From assembly GCA_016711705.1 (NCBI GenBank), contig JADJSK010000005.1, positions 197,434 through 261,433 of the forward strand: a stretch of DNA of 64,000 nucleotides, in the 5' to 3' direction. Below are positions 1-8,507 of this stretch, piece by piece (position 1 is the stretch's first letter; each line of letters starts with the position of its first letter). The notes beneath the pieces are model-generated. The model worked only from the letters and a program-made list of their open reading frames with translations. It was not told the origin of the DNA and made no database searches. Position numbers and translations under genes: made by a program. This DNA is from Candidatus Brachybacter algidus (GTDB lineage: Bacteria; Bacteroidota; Bacteroidia; Chitinophagales; Saprospiraceae).

Positions 1-392
1 GAGCTGGCATCGACTTTTAGAACAAAGTTTGTTACAAAACCTCCATAGGCTCTTAACTTGAATAGATCGCTGTTAAAAATATTAAAGTTTCCAACTATAG
101 GTACTTTTAGATAATGGACTGATATTTTATTGTCAATATCGGGGCTTTGTGAGCCACTGAATGCTAGCCCGTGTGTAGCGTAATGAATACCCGGAACAAA
201 TTGAAATCTGTCACCAAATCTAAAATCAGCACCGATATTGAAACCTCCTTTTGTTTTGGTTTTACCAACTGTAGGTTCGTCGGCAAGTCTTGAATAGTTA
301 AATCCAATTTTAGGATTGATTGCTCTCTGAGCAGATATTTGTTGGCCAAATGAAATCAAAATAATAACAAGGACAAAACTTAGATTTTTCAT
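1..392 (-). CDS. Outer-membrane beta-barrel protein (porin-family/PorT-like), 3' part outside the window
   Basis: The reading frame starts at the ATG at 392 and runs off the left edge after about 130 codons. The first 22 residues are a signal peptide (MKNLSFVLVIILISFGQ, ending near ISAQ). The mature part begins RAINPKIGFNYSRL and continues with alternating polar and aromatic strands such as FQFVPGIHYATHGLAF and HYLKVPIVGNF. This is the pattern of the small 8-strand barrels of the outer membrane beta-barrel (PorT-like) family in Bacteroidota. Members sit in the outer membrane; substrates are usually unknown. A TATATTTG box lies about 20 nt upstream of the ATG. The assignment rests on the first two-thirds of a typical 200-residue member. 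Family is fairly sure, role unknown. Confidence 0.75.
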   Translation of the reverse strand, partial: MKNLSFVLVIILISFGQQISAQRAINPKIGFNYSRLADEPTVGKTKTKGGFNIGADFRFGDRFQFVPGIHYATHGLAFSGSQSPDIDNKISVHYLKVPIVGNFNIFNSDLFKLRAYGGFVTNFVLKVDAS

Positions 393-411
393 ATGAGAAC
401 TATTTATAATA

Positions 412-419
412 CAAATATA
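412..419 (-). promoter_or_regulatory. Bacteroidota -7 box (TATATTTG) for the barrel gene
   Basis: Reads TATATTTG on the minus strand, matching TAnnTTTG, about 20 nt before the ATG at 392. No clear -33 TTTG is seen. Confidence 0.45.
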
Positions 420-631
420 ATAAAAATGTACTTATACTGACAGTAGTAATTCAGGCTACTATTAAAATTATATATTTTTTTAATAATATGTTTGAGCATA
501 AACTCTTTTTATGCGCCATTCATTTACAATTTAAGTTTAAAATTTCATAAAATCATGTGGAGCTATAGGCTTCATTTTTATCTAATTCGCTGTATTAATT
601 GAAATTACAGGCCATATTTAAATATATATTA

Positions 632-639
632 TAAATTTG
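632..639 (+). promoter_or_regulatory. Bacteroidota -7 box (TAAATTTG) for glgP
   Basis: TAAATTTG fits the TAnnTTTG consensus and ends 23 nt before the ATG at 663. The usual -33 element is not obvious. Confidence 0.45.
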
Positions 640-662
640 CGCCTTCTTAAAAGAAAAAACCT

Positions 663-2320
663 ATGAATTTATTTAAAAATTATACAATTCCATTCACTCC
701 GGCCAAGGCCTATTCGACCAAAGTCGCTTATTTTTCAATGGAATTTGCTGTAGACCAATCGCTCAAAATTTTTAGTGGAGGCCTAGGTTTCTTAGCAGGA
801 TCGCATATGAGAAGTGCTTATGAGTTAGAGCAGAATATGATAGGTATCGGTATCCTTTGGAAATATGGTTATTACGACCAGGTTAGGGACCCTGACAATA
901 AAATGGGGTCATGTGGCAGCAAAAATCCTATAATTTTCTTCAAGATACCGGCATTCAATTCCAGATAACCATCAATGACCATCCGGTTTGGGTGAAAGCA
1001 ATGTATCTTCCACCTGAAAGATTTGGCAGTGCACCATTATTCCTCTTGACCACAGATGTAAAAGAAAATGATTACCTATCTAAGACCATTACCAATTGTC
1101 TTTACGATTCTAATCCTGAAACGAAAATAGCTCAAAGCATAATCCTTGGTGTAGGTGGAGCGAAATTGCTGGACGAGATCAATTATGGTGCTGAAGTATA
1201 CCATTTAAATGAAGCGCATGGCCTTTCAGCTGCTTTTTACCTTTATGCCAAAGATCATAATATTCAATCAGTTCGTGAAAAACTGGTGCTGACTACACAT
1301 ACACCTGTAGATGCAGGAAATGAGAAGCATAACATAGACCAATTGTTTAAAATGAGCTTTTTTCAAGATCTGACTTTAAAGGAAGTGAAAGAAATCTCAG
1401 GGATTAAAGGTGAAACATTTGACCATACACTCGTCGCCCTTAGAATGGCTAAAATGGCAAATGGTGTAAGTAAAATACATGGGGAAGTAGCCAATGAAAT
1501 GTGGGGCAAATATGAAAATATTGCACCTATCATCAGCATTACCAATTCCCAAAATCATAATTATTGGGCTGATGAGAAACTAAATAATGCTGCAAATTCA
1601 AAGAATATTAAGGAATTTGATGCAAGAAAAAAGGAACTTAAAAAGAGACTTTTCATCAATCTGGCGGATCAAACAGGTAAATGGTTTGATCCAAACGTAC
1701 TGACCATAGTCTGGGCAAGAAGATTTGCCGGCTATAAGAGAGCAGACTTAATCACAAGAGATATTGAACAATTTAAAGAAATCATCTGCAATGCCAAGAT
1801 GCCTGTTCAGATTATTTGGGCGGGCAAGCCATATCCAAAGGACCAAGGCGCTGTGCAAATGTTTAATGACTTAGTTGTCTTTTGCTCCAATTATCCAAAT
1901 GTGGCGATCATGACCGGTTATGAAATGAGGCTCTCTAAACTTTTGAAACAAGGTAGTGACGTTTGGCTAAACAATCCAAGAATACCTCAGGAAGCTTCCG
2001 GCACTAGTGGGATGACTGCTGCAATGAATGGATGTGTCAATCTTTCAACATGGGATGGTTGGATTCCGGAATTTGTGGAGCATGGCAAAAATGGTTTTGT
2101 AGTGCCTCCTGTTGATTATGAGAAGCTGAGCGAAGAGGAACAGGACAAAGCTGATATGGATAATCTGTTCAAAATAATTAAAGATGAGATTACTCCTCTA
2201 TATTATAATGACCCAAAAGGTTGGTTCAAAGTGGTAGCAAGGGCAATGCAGGAAATATCGCCTGAGTTTGAATCCGGAAGAATGGCTAAAGAATATTACA
2301 CTAAGCTTTATAAAAAATAA
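663..2320 (+). CDS. glgP: Alpha-glucan (glycogen/maltodextrin) phosphorylase, GT35, one frameshift near 905-912
   Basis: Cytoplasmic GT35 enzymes release glucose-1-phosphate from glycogen or maltodextrin using pyridoxal phosphate (PLP). The short type seen here is about 550 residues. The first 82 codons (KVAYFSMEFAVDQSL, GGLGFLAGSH) are in one frame; the rest (MWQQKSYNFLQDTG onward) is in another. Adding one G to GGGG at about 904-907 restores a continuous protein, so a sequencing indel is likely. Further family motifs are the HLNEAHG segment, TTHTPVDAGNEKH and VWARRFAGYKRADLI. The PLP-lysine region reads EASGTSGMTAAMNG, with Thr (ACT at 2015-2017) where classical phosphorylases have the PLP Lys. 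Either this lineage differs or the enzyme does not use PLP in the usual way. Family is sure; activity is less so. Confidence 0.85.
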
Positions 2321-2436
2321 AGCCTTATTTTAACAAAGGATCACTGACTTTAAATAATTAACATTCACTTAGGAGGTGATACCGAACAAATTCGCTGTCT
2401 GTGTCGTTACATTCAGTATAATTAATATACTCAATA

Positions 2437-3723
2437 ATGGCTCTAAGTAGACTTTTTATTATTCTATCGTTTCTTATTGGTAGCAATATAACAACTTTTG
2501 CTTCTTATATCTTTATTCCTATGAATGAAGATCAAACAGACCATCTCAAAGCCTACGGATTGGATTATTGGGTGCTGGAGCAAGGAGCCGAGACGTGGTG
2601 GTTATTAAATTATGAAGGAGGAAGCTTTGTATTGCCCAACAGCACCAGTATTGAGAAAGAATGCAAAGCAAGAGGAGTAAGTTATAAAGTCATAAGTGAT
2701 GCAGCGTTCAACAGTATTCTGACTACCATCAATGATCCGGAAAATAATATGGAAGCTATAAAGATGGAAAAGGCACCCAGAATAGCTGTTTACACTCCTA
2801 CTGTGAATGAACGAGGTGAAGAGATCAACCCTTGGGATGACGCGGTGACATTGGTGCTTACTTATGCAGAGATTCCATTTGATAAAGTGTACGATAGGGA
2901 GATTATAGAAGGCAAATTGACCAAATATGATTGGCTCCACTTACATCATGAGGATTTCACGGGACAATATGGCAAGTTTTATTCCAATTTTCGCGGAGCT
3001 ACATGGTATAGAGAAAACCAAAAGAGGCAGGAAGATTTAGCAAAAAGTCTTGGTTTTGATAAAGTATCCAAGCTGAAGCTTGCAGTCACAGATGCTATCA
3101 AAGAATTCGTAGGTGGCGGCGGATTTATGTTTGCTATGTGCAGTGCTACAGATTCATATGACATAGCGCAAGCAGCTTCTACTACTGACATTTGCAGTGA
3201 AATGTTTGATGGGGATGGTCAGGATCAAGCTGCTCAGTCAAAGTTGAATTTTGATAAATGTTTCGCTTTTCAAAATTTCACACTTGTCACAGATCCAATG
3301 ATCTACGAATTTTCAAGTATAGATACTGATCCTCGCAATAGAGCTGTAGAGCCGGAGAATGACTATTTTACATTATTTGATTTCTCCGCTAAGTACGATG
3401 CTATTCCAACTATGCTTACACAGAATCATACAAGAACTGTTAAGGCCTTCATGGGCCAGACCACAGCCTTCATGAGAAAATATGTGAAACCAAATGTATT
3501 GATCATGGGCGAGAACAAATCACTTGGCGAGGCCAAATATATTCATGGTGAATATGGTAGAGGACAGTGGACATTTTACGGTGGTCATGACCCTGAAGAT
3601 TATGAGCACCGGGTGGGAGATCCTGCTACTGACCTTCACTTACACCCAAATAGCCCGGGTTATAGATTGATCCTCAATAATGTTTTATTCCCGGCAGCTA
3701 AGAAGCAGAAGCAGAAGACGTAG
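2437..3723 (+). CDS. Secreted protein with glutamine-amidotransferase-like fold (Bacteroidota family often labelled asparagine synthetase B)
   Basis: A signal peptide (residues 1-22, MALSRLFIILSFLIGSNITTFA) is followed by YIFIPMNEDQTDHLKAYGLD and WWLLNYEGGSFVLPN, then a domain with LHLHHEDFTGQYGKF and GGGGFMFAMCSATDSYD. These match a conserved family of about 420 residues that databases often call 'asparagine synthetase B'. The name looks unjustified: there is no N-terminal Cys nucleophile and no ATP-binding synthetase domain. The GGFMFAMCSA segment resembles the nucleophile elbow of a class-I glutamine-amidotransferase-like fold. The signal peptide predicts export to the periplasm or beyond. 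Function is unknown. The ATG is 66 nt downstream of an unusually strong Shine-Dalgarno-like sequence at 2371-2380. It is monocistronic by spacing. Confidence 0.6.
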   Translation: MALSRLFIILSFLIGSNITTFASYIFIPMNEDQTDHLKAYGLDYWVLEQGAETWWLLNYEGGSFVLPNSTSIEKECKARGVSYKVISDAAFNSILTTINDPENNMEAIKMEKAPRIAVYTPTVNERGEEINPWDDAVTLVLTYAEIPFDKVYDREIIEGKLTKYDWLHLHHEDFTGQYGKFYSNFRGATWYRENQKRQEDLAKSLGFDKVSKLKLAVTDAIKEFVGGGGFMFAMCSATDSYDIAQAASTTDICSEMFDGDGQDQAAQSKLNFDKCFAFQNFTLVTDPMIYEFSSIDTDPRNRAVEPENDYFTLFDFSAKYDAIPTMLTQNHTRTVKAFMGQTTAFMRKYVKPNVLIMGENKSLGEAKYIHGEYGRGQWTFYGGHDPEDYEHRVGDPATDLHLHPNSPGYRLILNNVLFPAAKKQKQKT

Positions 3724-4147
3724 GAAAATGTTGAATGTTGGATGTTGAATTTTGAATTAGATATCAGTGATCAGAAATCAGAAATCATTATAAAAGGGAA
3801 GCTTACATATAGGCACATATTTTAGTCGAAGATTAAAATCTCTCCGTGAACTCTCTTAATTTTTAAAGTCAGAAGTAATTTTCTATAAATGTTTAATTAA
3901 GAACGATAAGTAAAATTCTTTCTCTCTAACAAGTCTCAAATCTTCGTATTTCTTCTCAATTCATATGTATGTATAATTTTGAATTAAATAGCCTCTGTGA
4001 TAGAAAACTTCTTCAGTAATCAATAGCAACAAATACCCGGTTTCAACTGATCATTCTAATTTCTAAATTCTTACTTCTAATTTAAACCTGCATTACTTGG
4101 CAGAATTTTTCATTGTTCATTATTCATTGTCCATTATTAGTTACCTC
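3724..4147. other. Intergenic gap without a recognised gene
   Basis: AT-rich DNA between convergent genes. It holds short imperfect repeats such as TGAATGTTGGATGTTGAAT and the run ATCAGTGATCAGAAATCAGAAATCA near 3762-3786, a style of filler repeat also seen around 34.3 and 35.4 kb. No ORF, RNA or clear terminator stands out. Confidence 0.5.
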
Positions 4148-4918
4148 CTACCCCATTGCCTCCCTAAGATACTGAAGAATCTTCTCTTCGTCGATGTTCA
4201 TTTCTATGCGTCCTCTTTCAGTGTAAGACATCTTTCCCGTTTCTTCAGAAACGACAAAAGTCCTTGCACTGCTCATTTCGCTTATACCTAAGGCTGCCCT
4301 GTGACGGAGTCCTGCACTTGGAGGAACATTAATATTGTCAGAAACCGGAAGAATACAACTCGCCTTTAGGATTTTATCTTTCTGAATCAACATCGCACCA
4401 TCATGGAGTGGAGATTCCTTATTGAAAATACTGAGGATCAATTGTTTAGTTACATTGGCGTTGATATCAATGCCGCTGTCCTCCAATCCAGGATAATTCA
4501 AATCGTCTACGATGACGATGAGCGCTCCAGTCCTATCCTTGGCCATTCTAACCATGGCGCTATGGATCTGTGTCACGACAGGATTTTCTTCCTGCTCTGT
4601 TCTTATGACTTTATTCAGAAATCGTTTGAAAAATGGAAAATTCCCTTTCACAGCATTGTTGCCAATTACTAATAAAAATTTTCTAATCTCCGGTTGAAAA
4701 ATAATGACCACCGCGATCACTCCGACACTCACAAATTGGCCTAGTAAAGTGGAAAGTAGGTCCATTTTAAGCACGGTAACCAATCTCCAAGTAGCAAAGA
4801 GAAATATGACTCCAACAAAAATATAAATAGCGAGACTGCCTTTAAGCAACTTATATACCTTAAATATAATATATGCTACTATAAGTATATCTAGTAGATC
4901 CCATAAACGTATGGTCAA
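4148..4918 (-). CDS. cdaA: Diadenylate cyclase CdaA (c-di-AMP synthase)
   Basis: It makes cyclic di-AMP from two ATP at the inner face of the cytoplasmic membrane. Three hydrophobic segments occupy about residues 7-75 (LLDILIVAYIIFKVY, AIYIFVGVIFLFATW, FVSVGVIAVVIIF), followed by a DisA_N catalytic domain. The signature HDGA is at residues 172-175 and RHR at 205-207; both are intact. The length of 256 fits the family. The start is unusual. The first standard start codon is TTG at 4918, but upstream in-frame codons read D-H-L-F-E-I-G-F-L, which resembles the usual N-terminus of the family. No ATG, GTG or TTG precedes them before the stop, only ATA at 4943-4945, after an AAGG. So either the TTG is used or an ATA start at 4945 is used. 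It is convergent with the gene ending at 3723. No folP neighbour is seen. Confidence 0.92.
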   Translation of the reverse strand: MTIRLWDLLDILIVAYIIFKVYKLLKGSLAIYIFVGVIFLFATWRLVTVLKMDLLSTLLGQFVSVGVIAVVIIFQPEIRKFLLVIGNNAVKGNFPFFKRFLNKVIRTEQEENPVVTQIHSAMVRMAKDRTGALIVIVDDLNYPGLEDSGIDINANVTKQLILSIFNKESPLHDGAMLIQKDKILKASCILPVSDNINVPPSAGLRHRAALGISEMSSARTFVVSEETGKMSYTERGRIEMNIDEEKILQYLREAMG

Positions 4919-5089
4919 GAATCCTATTTCGAAGAGATGGTCTATGTGCCTTGGTTTTATTATGAATGCGAAAGTTCAAAAGTAATGACTTTTTATGACA
5001 AAAATATTCTGAAGATATTATCGACCTCCATACCGGTCTTTATAGGTTGTATCTGCACAAATGTCAATGTTCTTTTATTAATAAATTAG

Positions 5090-5097
5090 TATGTTTG
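5090..5097 (+). promoter_or_regulatory. Possible -7 box (TATGTTTG) upstream of the 5216 gene
   Basis: TATGTTTG matches TAnnTTTG. It lies about 118 nt before the ATG at 5216, which would give a long leader. The 4946-5215 gap holds nothing else recognised. Confidence 0.3.
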
Positions 5098-5215
5098 CGT
5101 TTCCAGATAATGGATAATAAGGTGTTTCAGATAATTTCCCTTTAGATCCGGCGTTTTACTTAACATGACATATATGATGGTCCATTTCTTCTGCCATTGC
5201 AAAAAATAAATAAGG

Positions 5216-6079
5216 ATGAAGATTATAGCTTTTAAATTTATATCTCTTTCAATTTTATATTTCTTTCTGTTGGCGCAAGCCTCCGGACAAGTGGTTGAAA
5301 AAAATAAAAGTGGAGAATTAATTGTCGTTTTTGATGATGGCTCATGGCGATATTATGAGGACAGTGATTCTATACTTCTTAAAGCTGCCGAACCTCTAAA
5401 AGAATCACGGAATCAGAGTGATGCAATCTCTGAACAAGTTATTGAAACGATGCCTTTAGACAATAATTCAAATCAGTCTCAAAAGTCAGAAAGCAAAAAA
5501 GCAAAAAATGACTCCAATAAAAAAGGCTCAAACACCAAAGCTGTCAAAGTAGTAGATGTCATGATGAATCCACCTGAATACAAATGCAACGTAATTTTTG
5601 CAGGAACAGATGAATATACTAAGAAAAAACGAATTGATTTACAAAAAGAGATCCTCTTTGATTACACAGACCCGGAAGTAGCTACCTATCTTAAGGGTAG
5701 ATCATATGTAACTTGTGAGGCCAATTTTGTTGAATTTATAGGGGACATTAGAATATTAACATTAAAAATCACAGTGGCCAGCAGGATGGCAAGAGCGGAA
5801 TATGGTTATTTGAATAGTAATACTCTCATGAGTGTCAAAATGCTCAATGGTGAGACGGTTACATTGTTCAGCAATGGAAGTGATGTGGGTCAGGTAGATA
5901 ACAACAACAATCTAACTGTCTATAAAGCCAATTTTCCGGTAACCAGAGAGAATCAAAAGACCTTGATGAATTCACTCGTGGATAAAATTAAGATCGTGTG
6001 GTCCACTGGTTATGAAGAATATTCTGTCACAAATATCGACTTTTTCTCAAACCAGATTCGCTGTCTGGACAATCAATAA
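5216..6079 (+). CDS. Exported protein of unknown function
   Basis: I do not recognise this family. The first 24 residues form a signal peptide (MKIIAFKFISLSILYFFLLA, cleavage near QASGQ). Next comes a short motif, LIVVFDDGSWRYYED, typical of small exported Bacteroidota proteins that repeat a 'DGSWKYY' strand. A linker rich in Ser, Lys, Asn and Gln covers about residues 60-115. The C-terminal half (about 120-285) is a single alpha/beta-looking domain with one Cys pair candidate (C at YKCNVIF and YVTCEANF). It is followed after 6 nt by miaE on the same strand, so the two may be co-transcribed. Likely periplasmic or surface exposed. Confidence 0.65.
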   Translation: MKIIAFKFISLSILYFFLLAQASGQVVEKNKSGELIVVFDDGSWRYYEDSDSILLKAAEPLKESRNQSDAISEQVIETMPLDNNSNQSQKSESKKAKNDSNKKGSNTKAVKVVDVMMNPPEYKCNVIFAGTDEYTKKKRIDLQKEILFDYTDPEVATYLKGRSYVTCEANFVEFIGDIRILTLKITVASRMARAEYGYLNSNTLMSVKMLNGETVTLFSNGSDVGQVDNNNNLTVYKANFPVTRENQKTLMNSLVDKIKIVWSTGYEEYSVTNIDFFSNQIRCLDNQ

Positions 6080-6085
6080 CAAAGC

Positions 6086-6667
6086 ATGTTAGGACTTAAA
6101 TTACCGACTGACCCCAGATGGGCTGATCTGGCTGCCATCTCAGTGCAGGCAATACTTACGGATCATGCTTACTGCGAACAAAAAGCTGCTATTTCAATGA
6201 TCTCTTTGATCCAATCTTATCCTGAAGAGATCAGAGTAGTGGATGAATTAGCTCCGGTAGTTACAGAAGAATGGGGACATTTCAGAGCGGTATTGGCGAT
6301 GCTTAAAAAAAGAGGATTACTTCTTGGACCACAGAGGAGGGATGATTATGTCAATAAACTTAAAGCATTTGAGCGTCATGGGGGCGACCGTCATAGCCAA
6401 TTAGTAGAGAAGCTTCTCATATTTGCTTTGATAGAAGCGAGAAGTTGTGAACGATTCAGGGTACTTTCCGTACATTTGGATGATGATGAATTAAAAGAGT
6501 TTTATCATGGATTCATGGTCTCAGAAGCCGGTCATTACAGAATGTTTCTGGATCTTGCTCATCTCTTCGGCGAAAAAGAAGTGGTGAAAGCCAGATGGCA
6601 GGAATTTCTGGATTATGAAGAAACTATCATGAATGATCTTGCAGTGAGAGGAGATAGGATACATTGA
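6086..6667 (+). CDS. miaE: tRNA-(ms2io6A37) hydroxylase MiaE
   Basis: MiaE is a ferritin-like di-iron monooxygenase that hydroxylates the isopentenyl group of ms2i6A37 in tRNAs reading UNN codons. The 193-residue length fits. The four-helix carboxylate-bridged iron site is visible as an E in DHAYCEQKAA, EEWGHF, EARSCERF and SEAGHY, i.e. two E-x-x-H motifs and two single Glu residues. The sequence MLGLKLPTDPRWADLA is the usual start of the Bacteroidota and proteobacterial members. It follows the exported protein at 5216-6079 by 6 nt. The 60-residue frame on the opposite strand at its 3' end is a shadow. Confidence 0.93.
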   Translation: MLGLKLPTDPRWADLAAISVQAILTDHAYCEQKAAISMISLIQSYPEEIRVVDELAPVVTEEWGHFRAVLAMLKKRGLLLGPQRRDDYVNKLKAFERHGGDRHSQLVEKLLIFALIEARSCERFRVLSVHLDDDELKEFYHGFMVSEAGHYRMFLDLAHLFGEKEVVKARWQEFLDYEETIMNDLAVRGDRIH

Positions 6668-6746
6668 TCTAGATTGAATCAATGAGATTAAGATAATTTT
6701 CATAAGTCTATGTGAAAAAATTAAGACTTATATTGTGCTGCCAATC

Positions 6747-7993
6747 ATGAATAAAATGCGCACAAATATTAATTTTGTTACTTATTTGGCTTTGAGCATA
6801 TTCTTTTTGTTTTGCACAAATCTAAGTACGAATGCAGCCCCACCATCTGCAAAGCCTGAATTTATTATCCCTTTCGAGATACAAAACAATTTTATTATCC
6901 TTAATTTCAGGATCAATTCTACTGTCAACTTAAAATTTATTTATGACAGTGGGTCTGAGCACAGCTTATTCTTTGAAAAGGTATTGCCGAATATCTACAG
7001 TTCAAATTTATCAGATCGATTCAGATCTTCGGTTCAGATCTTTCAATGCCCATCAATGCAACAGTAGCTTCAGGAATACATTTTGAAACAGAAAACAAGC
7101 AAGTATTAAAATCCGATATCATTGTTTTGGATGAAAATATTTTTAAACTGAACGAGTACTTTGGTATTGAGATCAGCGGTATCATTGGTAACAGTATGTT
7201 TAGAAATAAAATCATTGAACTTGATTATGACAAGTCGCTGCTTAAAATATATGCAATTGAGCAATTCAACCCGGGAAAGTTGAAATTCAAAGAAATTCCG
7301 TCTAAGTGGATCAAAGGCAAACCATATGTGCTCCCCGAAATCAGCACCACACTATCGCTCCCTCCATTTCCTACGACATTGCTTTTCGATACAGGCGCAT
7401 CAATCGGACTGCTATTATATACCAACTTTCTGACCAAATCGGATATCCCGGATAAATTGCTTACTGGCGCAATGGGCATGGGTCTAGGCGGACCAATCGA
7501 AGGATATATTGGCAGAGTAGACAATATAATTATGGAGGACTTTAAATTTGATAATGTTATTACCCATTACCAAAAATTAGACTCTTCAAAACTCAACATC
7601 GATGAGTCTGACAAACACGGTATCATGGGCAATGCACTCATATCGCACTTTAATGTGGCACTTGATTTCTCCAATCAAAAGCTCTATCTTAAGAAAAATA
7701 GTACCTCCAACAAAAAAATGGATGTTGACCGAAGCGGCTTATTCATCATCGCTACCGGAACAAACCTTGATGAATATGTGGTAAAAGATGTCATAAAAGG
7801 TTCAGCCGCAGAAGATGCCGGAATTCTACCCGGTGATATAATCCATCGATTCAATGGTCTCACAATCAGGATATTTACTTTATCTGATTTAAATTCAAGA
7901 TTGTCAAGTAGCCGAAAAAAGAAAATTAAAATGGTCCTGATAAGGGATGGTGTTAAAATGAAGAAGACGATTTATTTGAGGGATGTGATATAG
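6747..7993 (+). CDS. Retropepsin-like aspartyl protease with C-terminal PDZ domain, one frameshift near 7020
   Basis: Exported protein with a signal peptide over about residues 10-32. Two aspartyl-protease half-repeats follow: FIYDSGSEHSLF (D-S-G) and LLFDTGASIGLLL (D-T-G). A PDZ domain occupies roughly the last 85 residues (YVVKDVIKGSAAEDAGILPG, DIIHRFNG). This arrangement is the 'aspartyl protease / PDZ' family common in Bacteroidota, active in the periplasm or at the surface. The frame changes between LSDRF (about 7010-7022) and QIFGSDLSMPINA. One extra T in CGATTCAG restores a continuous 415-residue product, so an indel is more likely than a true pseudogene. The start is taken as ATG 6747; an in-frame GTG lies 12 nt upstream. 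Confidence 0.75.
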
Positions 7994-8133
7994 GTAATTG
8001 TTCGTCCTTTGGATTTCACAAATATAAATGACATTCTCTAAATCACAAATGTTTCAAAATCAACGACTTTAGAATTTTAGAAAAAAATATTTTGAAAATA
8101 CATCACAGAACTTGGAAAATAGAAACTAAACTC

Positions 8134-8141
8134 TATCTTTG
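8134..8141 (+). promoter_or_regulatory. Promoter of the tRNA-Ser gene (TATCTTTG)
   Basis: TATCTTTG fits TAnnTTTG. A TTGG at 8112-8115 sits 18 bp upstream where the -33 TTTG is expected. The tRNA begins 28 nt downstream. Confidence 0.5.
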
Positions 8142-8168
8142 CAGTCGCTTAGAAAGAAAGTGAAAAAA

Positions 8169-8255
8169 GGAGGGATGGGTGAGTGGCTGAAACCACCAGT
8201 TTGCTAAACTGACGTACGGGTAACTGTACCGAGGGTTCGAATCCCTCTCTCTCCG
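8169..8255 (+). tRNA. tRNA-Ser(GCT)
   Basis: Class II tRNA of 87 nt with a long variable arm. The acceptor stem pairs GGAGGGA with TCTCTCC plus discriminator G. The anticodon loop TTGCTAA carries GCT. The T arm is GAGGG-TTCGAAT-CCCTC. The genomic 3' end lacks CCA. Confidence 0.95.
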
Positions 8256-8269
8256 CTCTTATATTTTTT

Positions 8270-8341
8270 GGGGATATAGCACATTCCGGTTAGCGTATCC
8301 CGATTCGAAGGAATCGGGAGGGTTCCAGAAGAATTCTCCAC
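8270..8341 (+). pseudogene. Decayed tRNA-like relic between two tRNAs
   Basis: The first 29 nt match the D-arm half of the tRNA-Pro just downstream; both share CCGGTTAGCGTA. The middle is a perfect 8-bp inverted repeat (TCCCGATT-cgaagg-AATCGGGA) where the anticodon arm should be, with no normal 7-nt loop. The T arm reads GTTCCAGAAGAATTC instead of GTTCGAATC, and the 3' acceptor strand is imperfect. A functional tRNA is unlikely. It looks like an old duplicate of the Pro tRNA. Confidence 0.45.
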
Positions 8342-8355
8342 TAAAAAAACACATT

Positions 8356-8430
8356 CGGGGTGTAGCGCAGTCCGGTTAGCGTACCTGCTTTGGGAGCAGG
8401 GGGTCCCAGGTTCGAATCCTGGTACCCCGA
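8356..8430 (+). tRNA. tRNA-Pro(TGG), intact, left boundary of an integrated element
   Basis: 75 nt with acceptor CGGGGTG/TACCCCG plus discriminator A. The anticodon arm is CCTGC-TTTGGGA-GCAGG, giving TGG. The T arm CCAGG-TTCGAAT-CCTGG is fully paired. Its 3' 46 nt are repeated at 17077 next to an integrase gene. Confidence 0.95.
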
Positions 8431-8431
8431 C
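8385..8431 (+). repeat. attL of the tRNA-Pro element
   Basis: 47-bp repeat beginning CTGCTTTGGGAGCAGG within tRNA-Pro. It matches 17077-17123 except for C at 8407 versus A at 17099. Confidence 0.88.
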
Positions 8432-8441
8432 TACTATTCAT

Positions 8442-8475
8442 AAGGGTTTTGGACGAAAGTCTGAAACCCTTTTTT
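8442..8475 (+). terminator. Rho-independent terminator after tRNA-Pro
   Basis: AAGGGTTT...AAACCCTT stem with a run of six T. A similar terminator follows the tRNA fragment at the right end of the element (17131-17168). Confidence 0.7.
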
Positions 8476-8477
8476 AT

Positions 8478-8500
8478 TTAGGTTTAATATTAGGTTAAAT
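8478..8500 (+). repeat. Arm-type repeat at the left end of the element
   Basis: 23 bp containing two TTAGGTT units. It agrees at 20 of 23 positions with 16941-16963 in the same orientation. Likely binding sites for the integrase N-terminal domain. Confidence 0.5.
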
Positions 8501-8507
8501 AATCTGA

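Noticed and set aside
2437..3723. Label 'asparagine synthetase B' for the secreted protein
   Set aside because: No Cys2 glutaminase start and no AsnB synthetase domain; the protein has a signal peptide.
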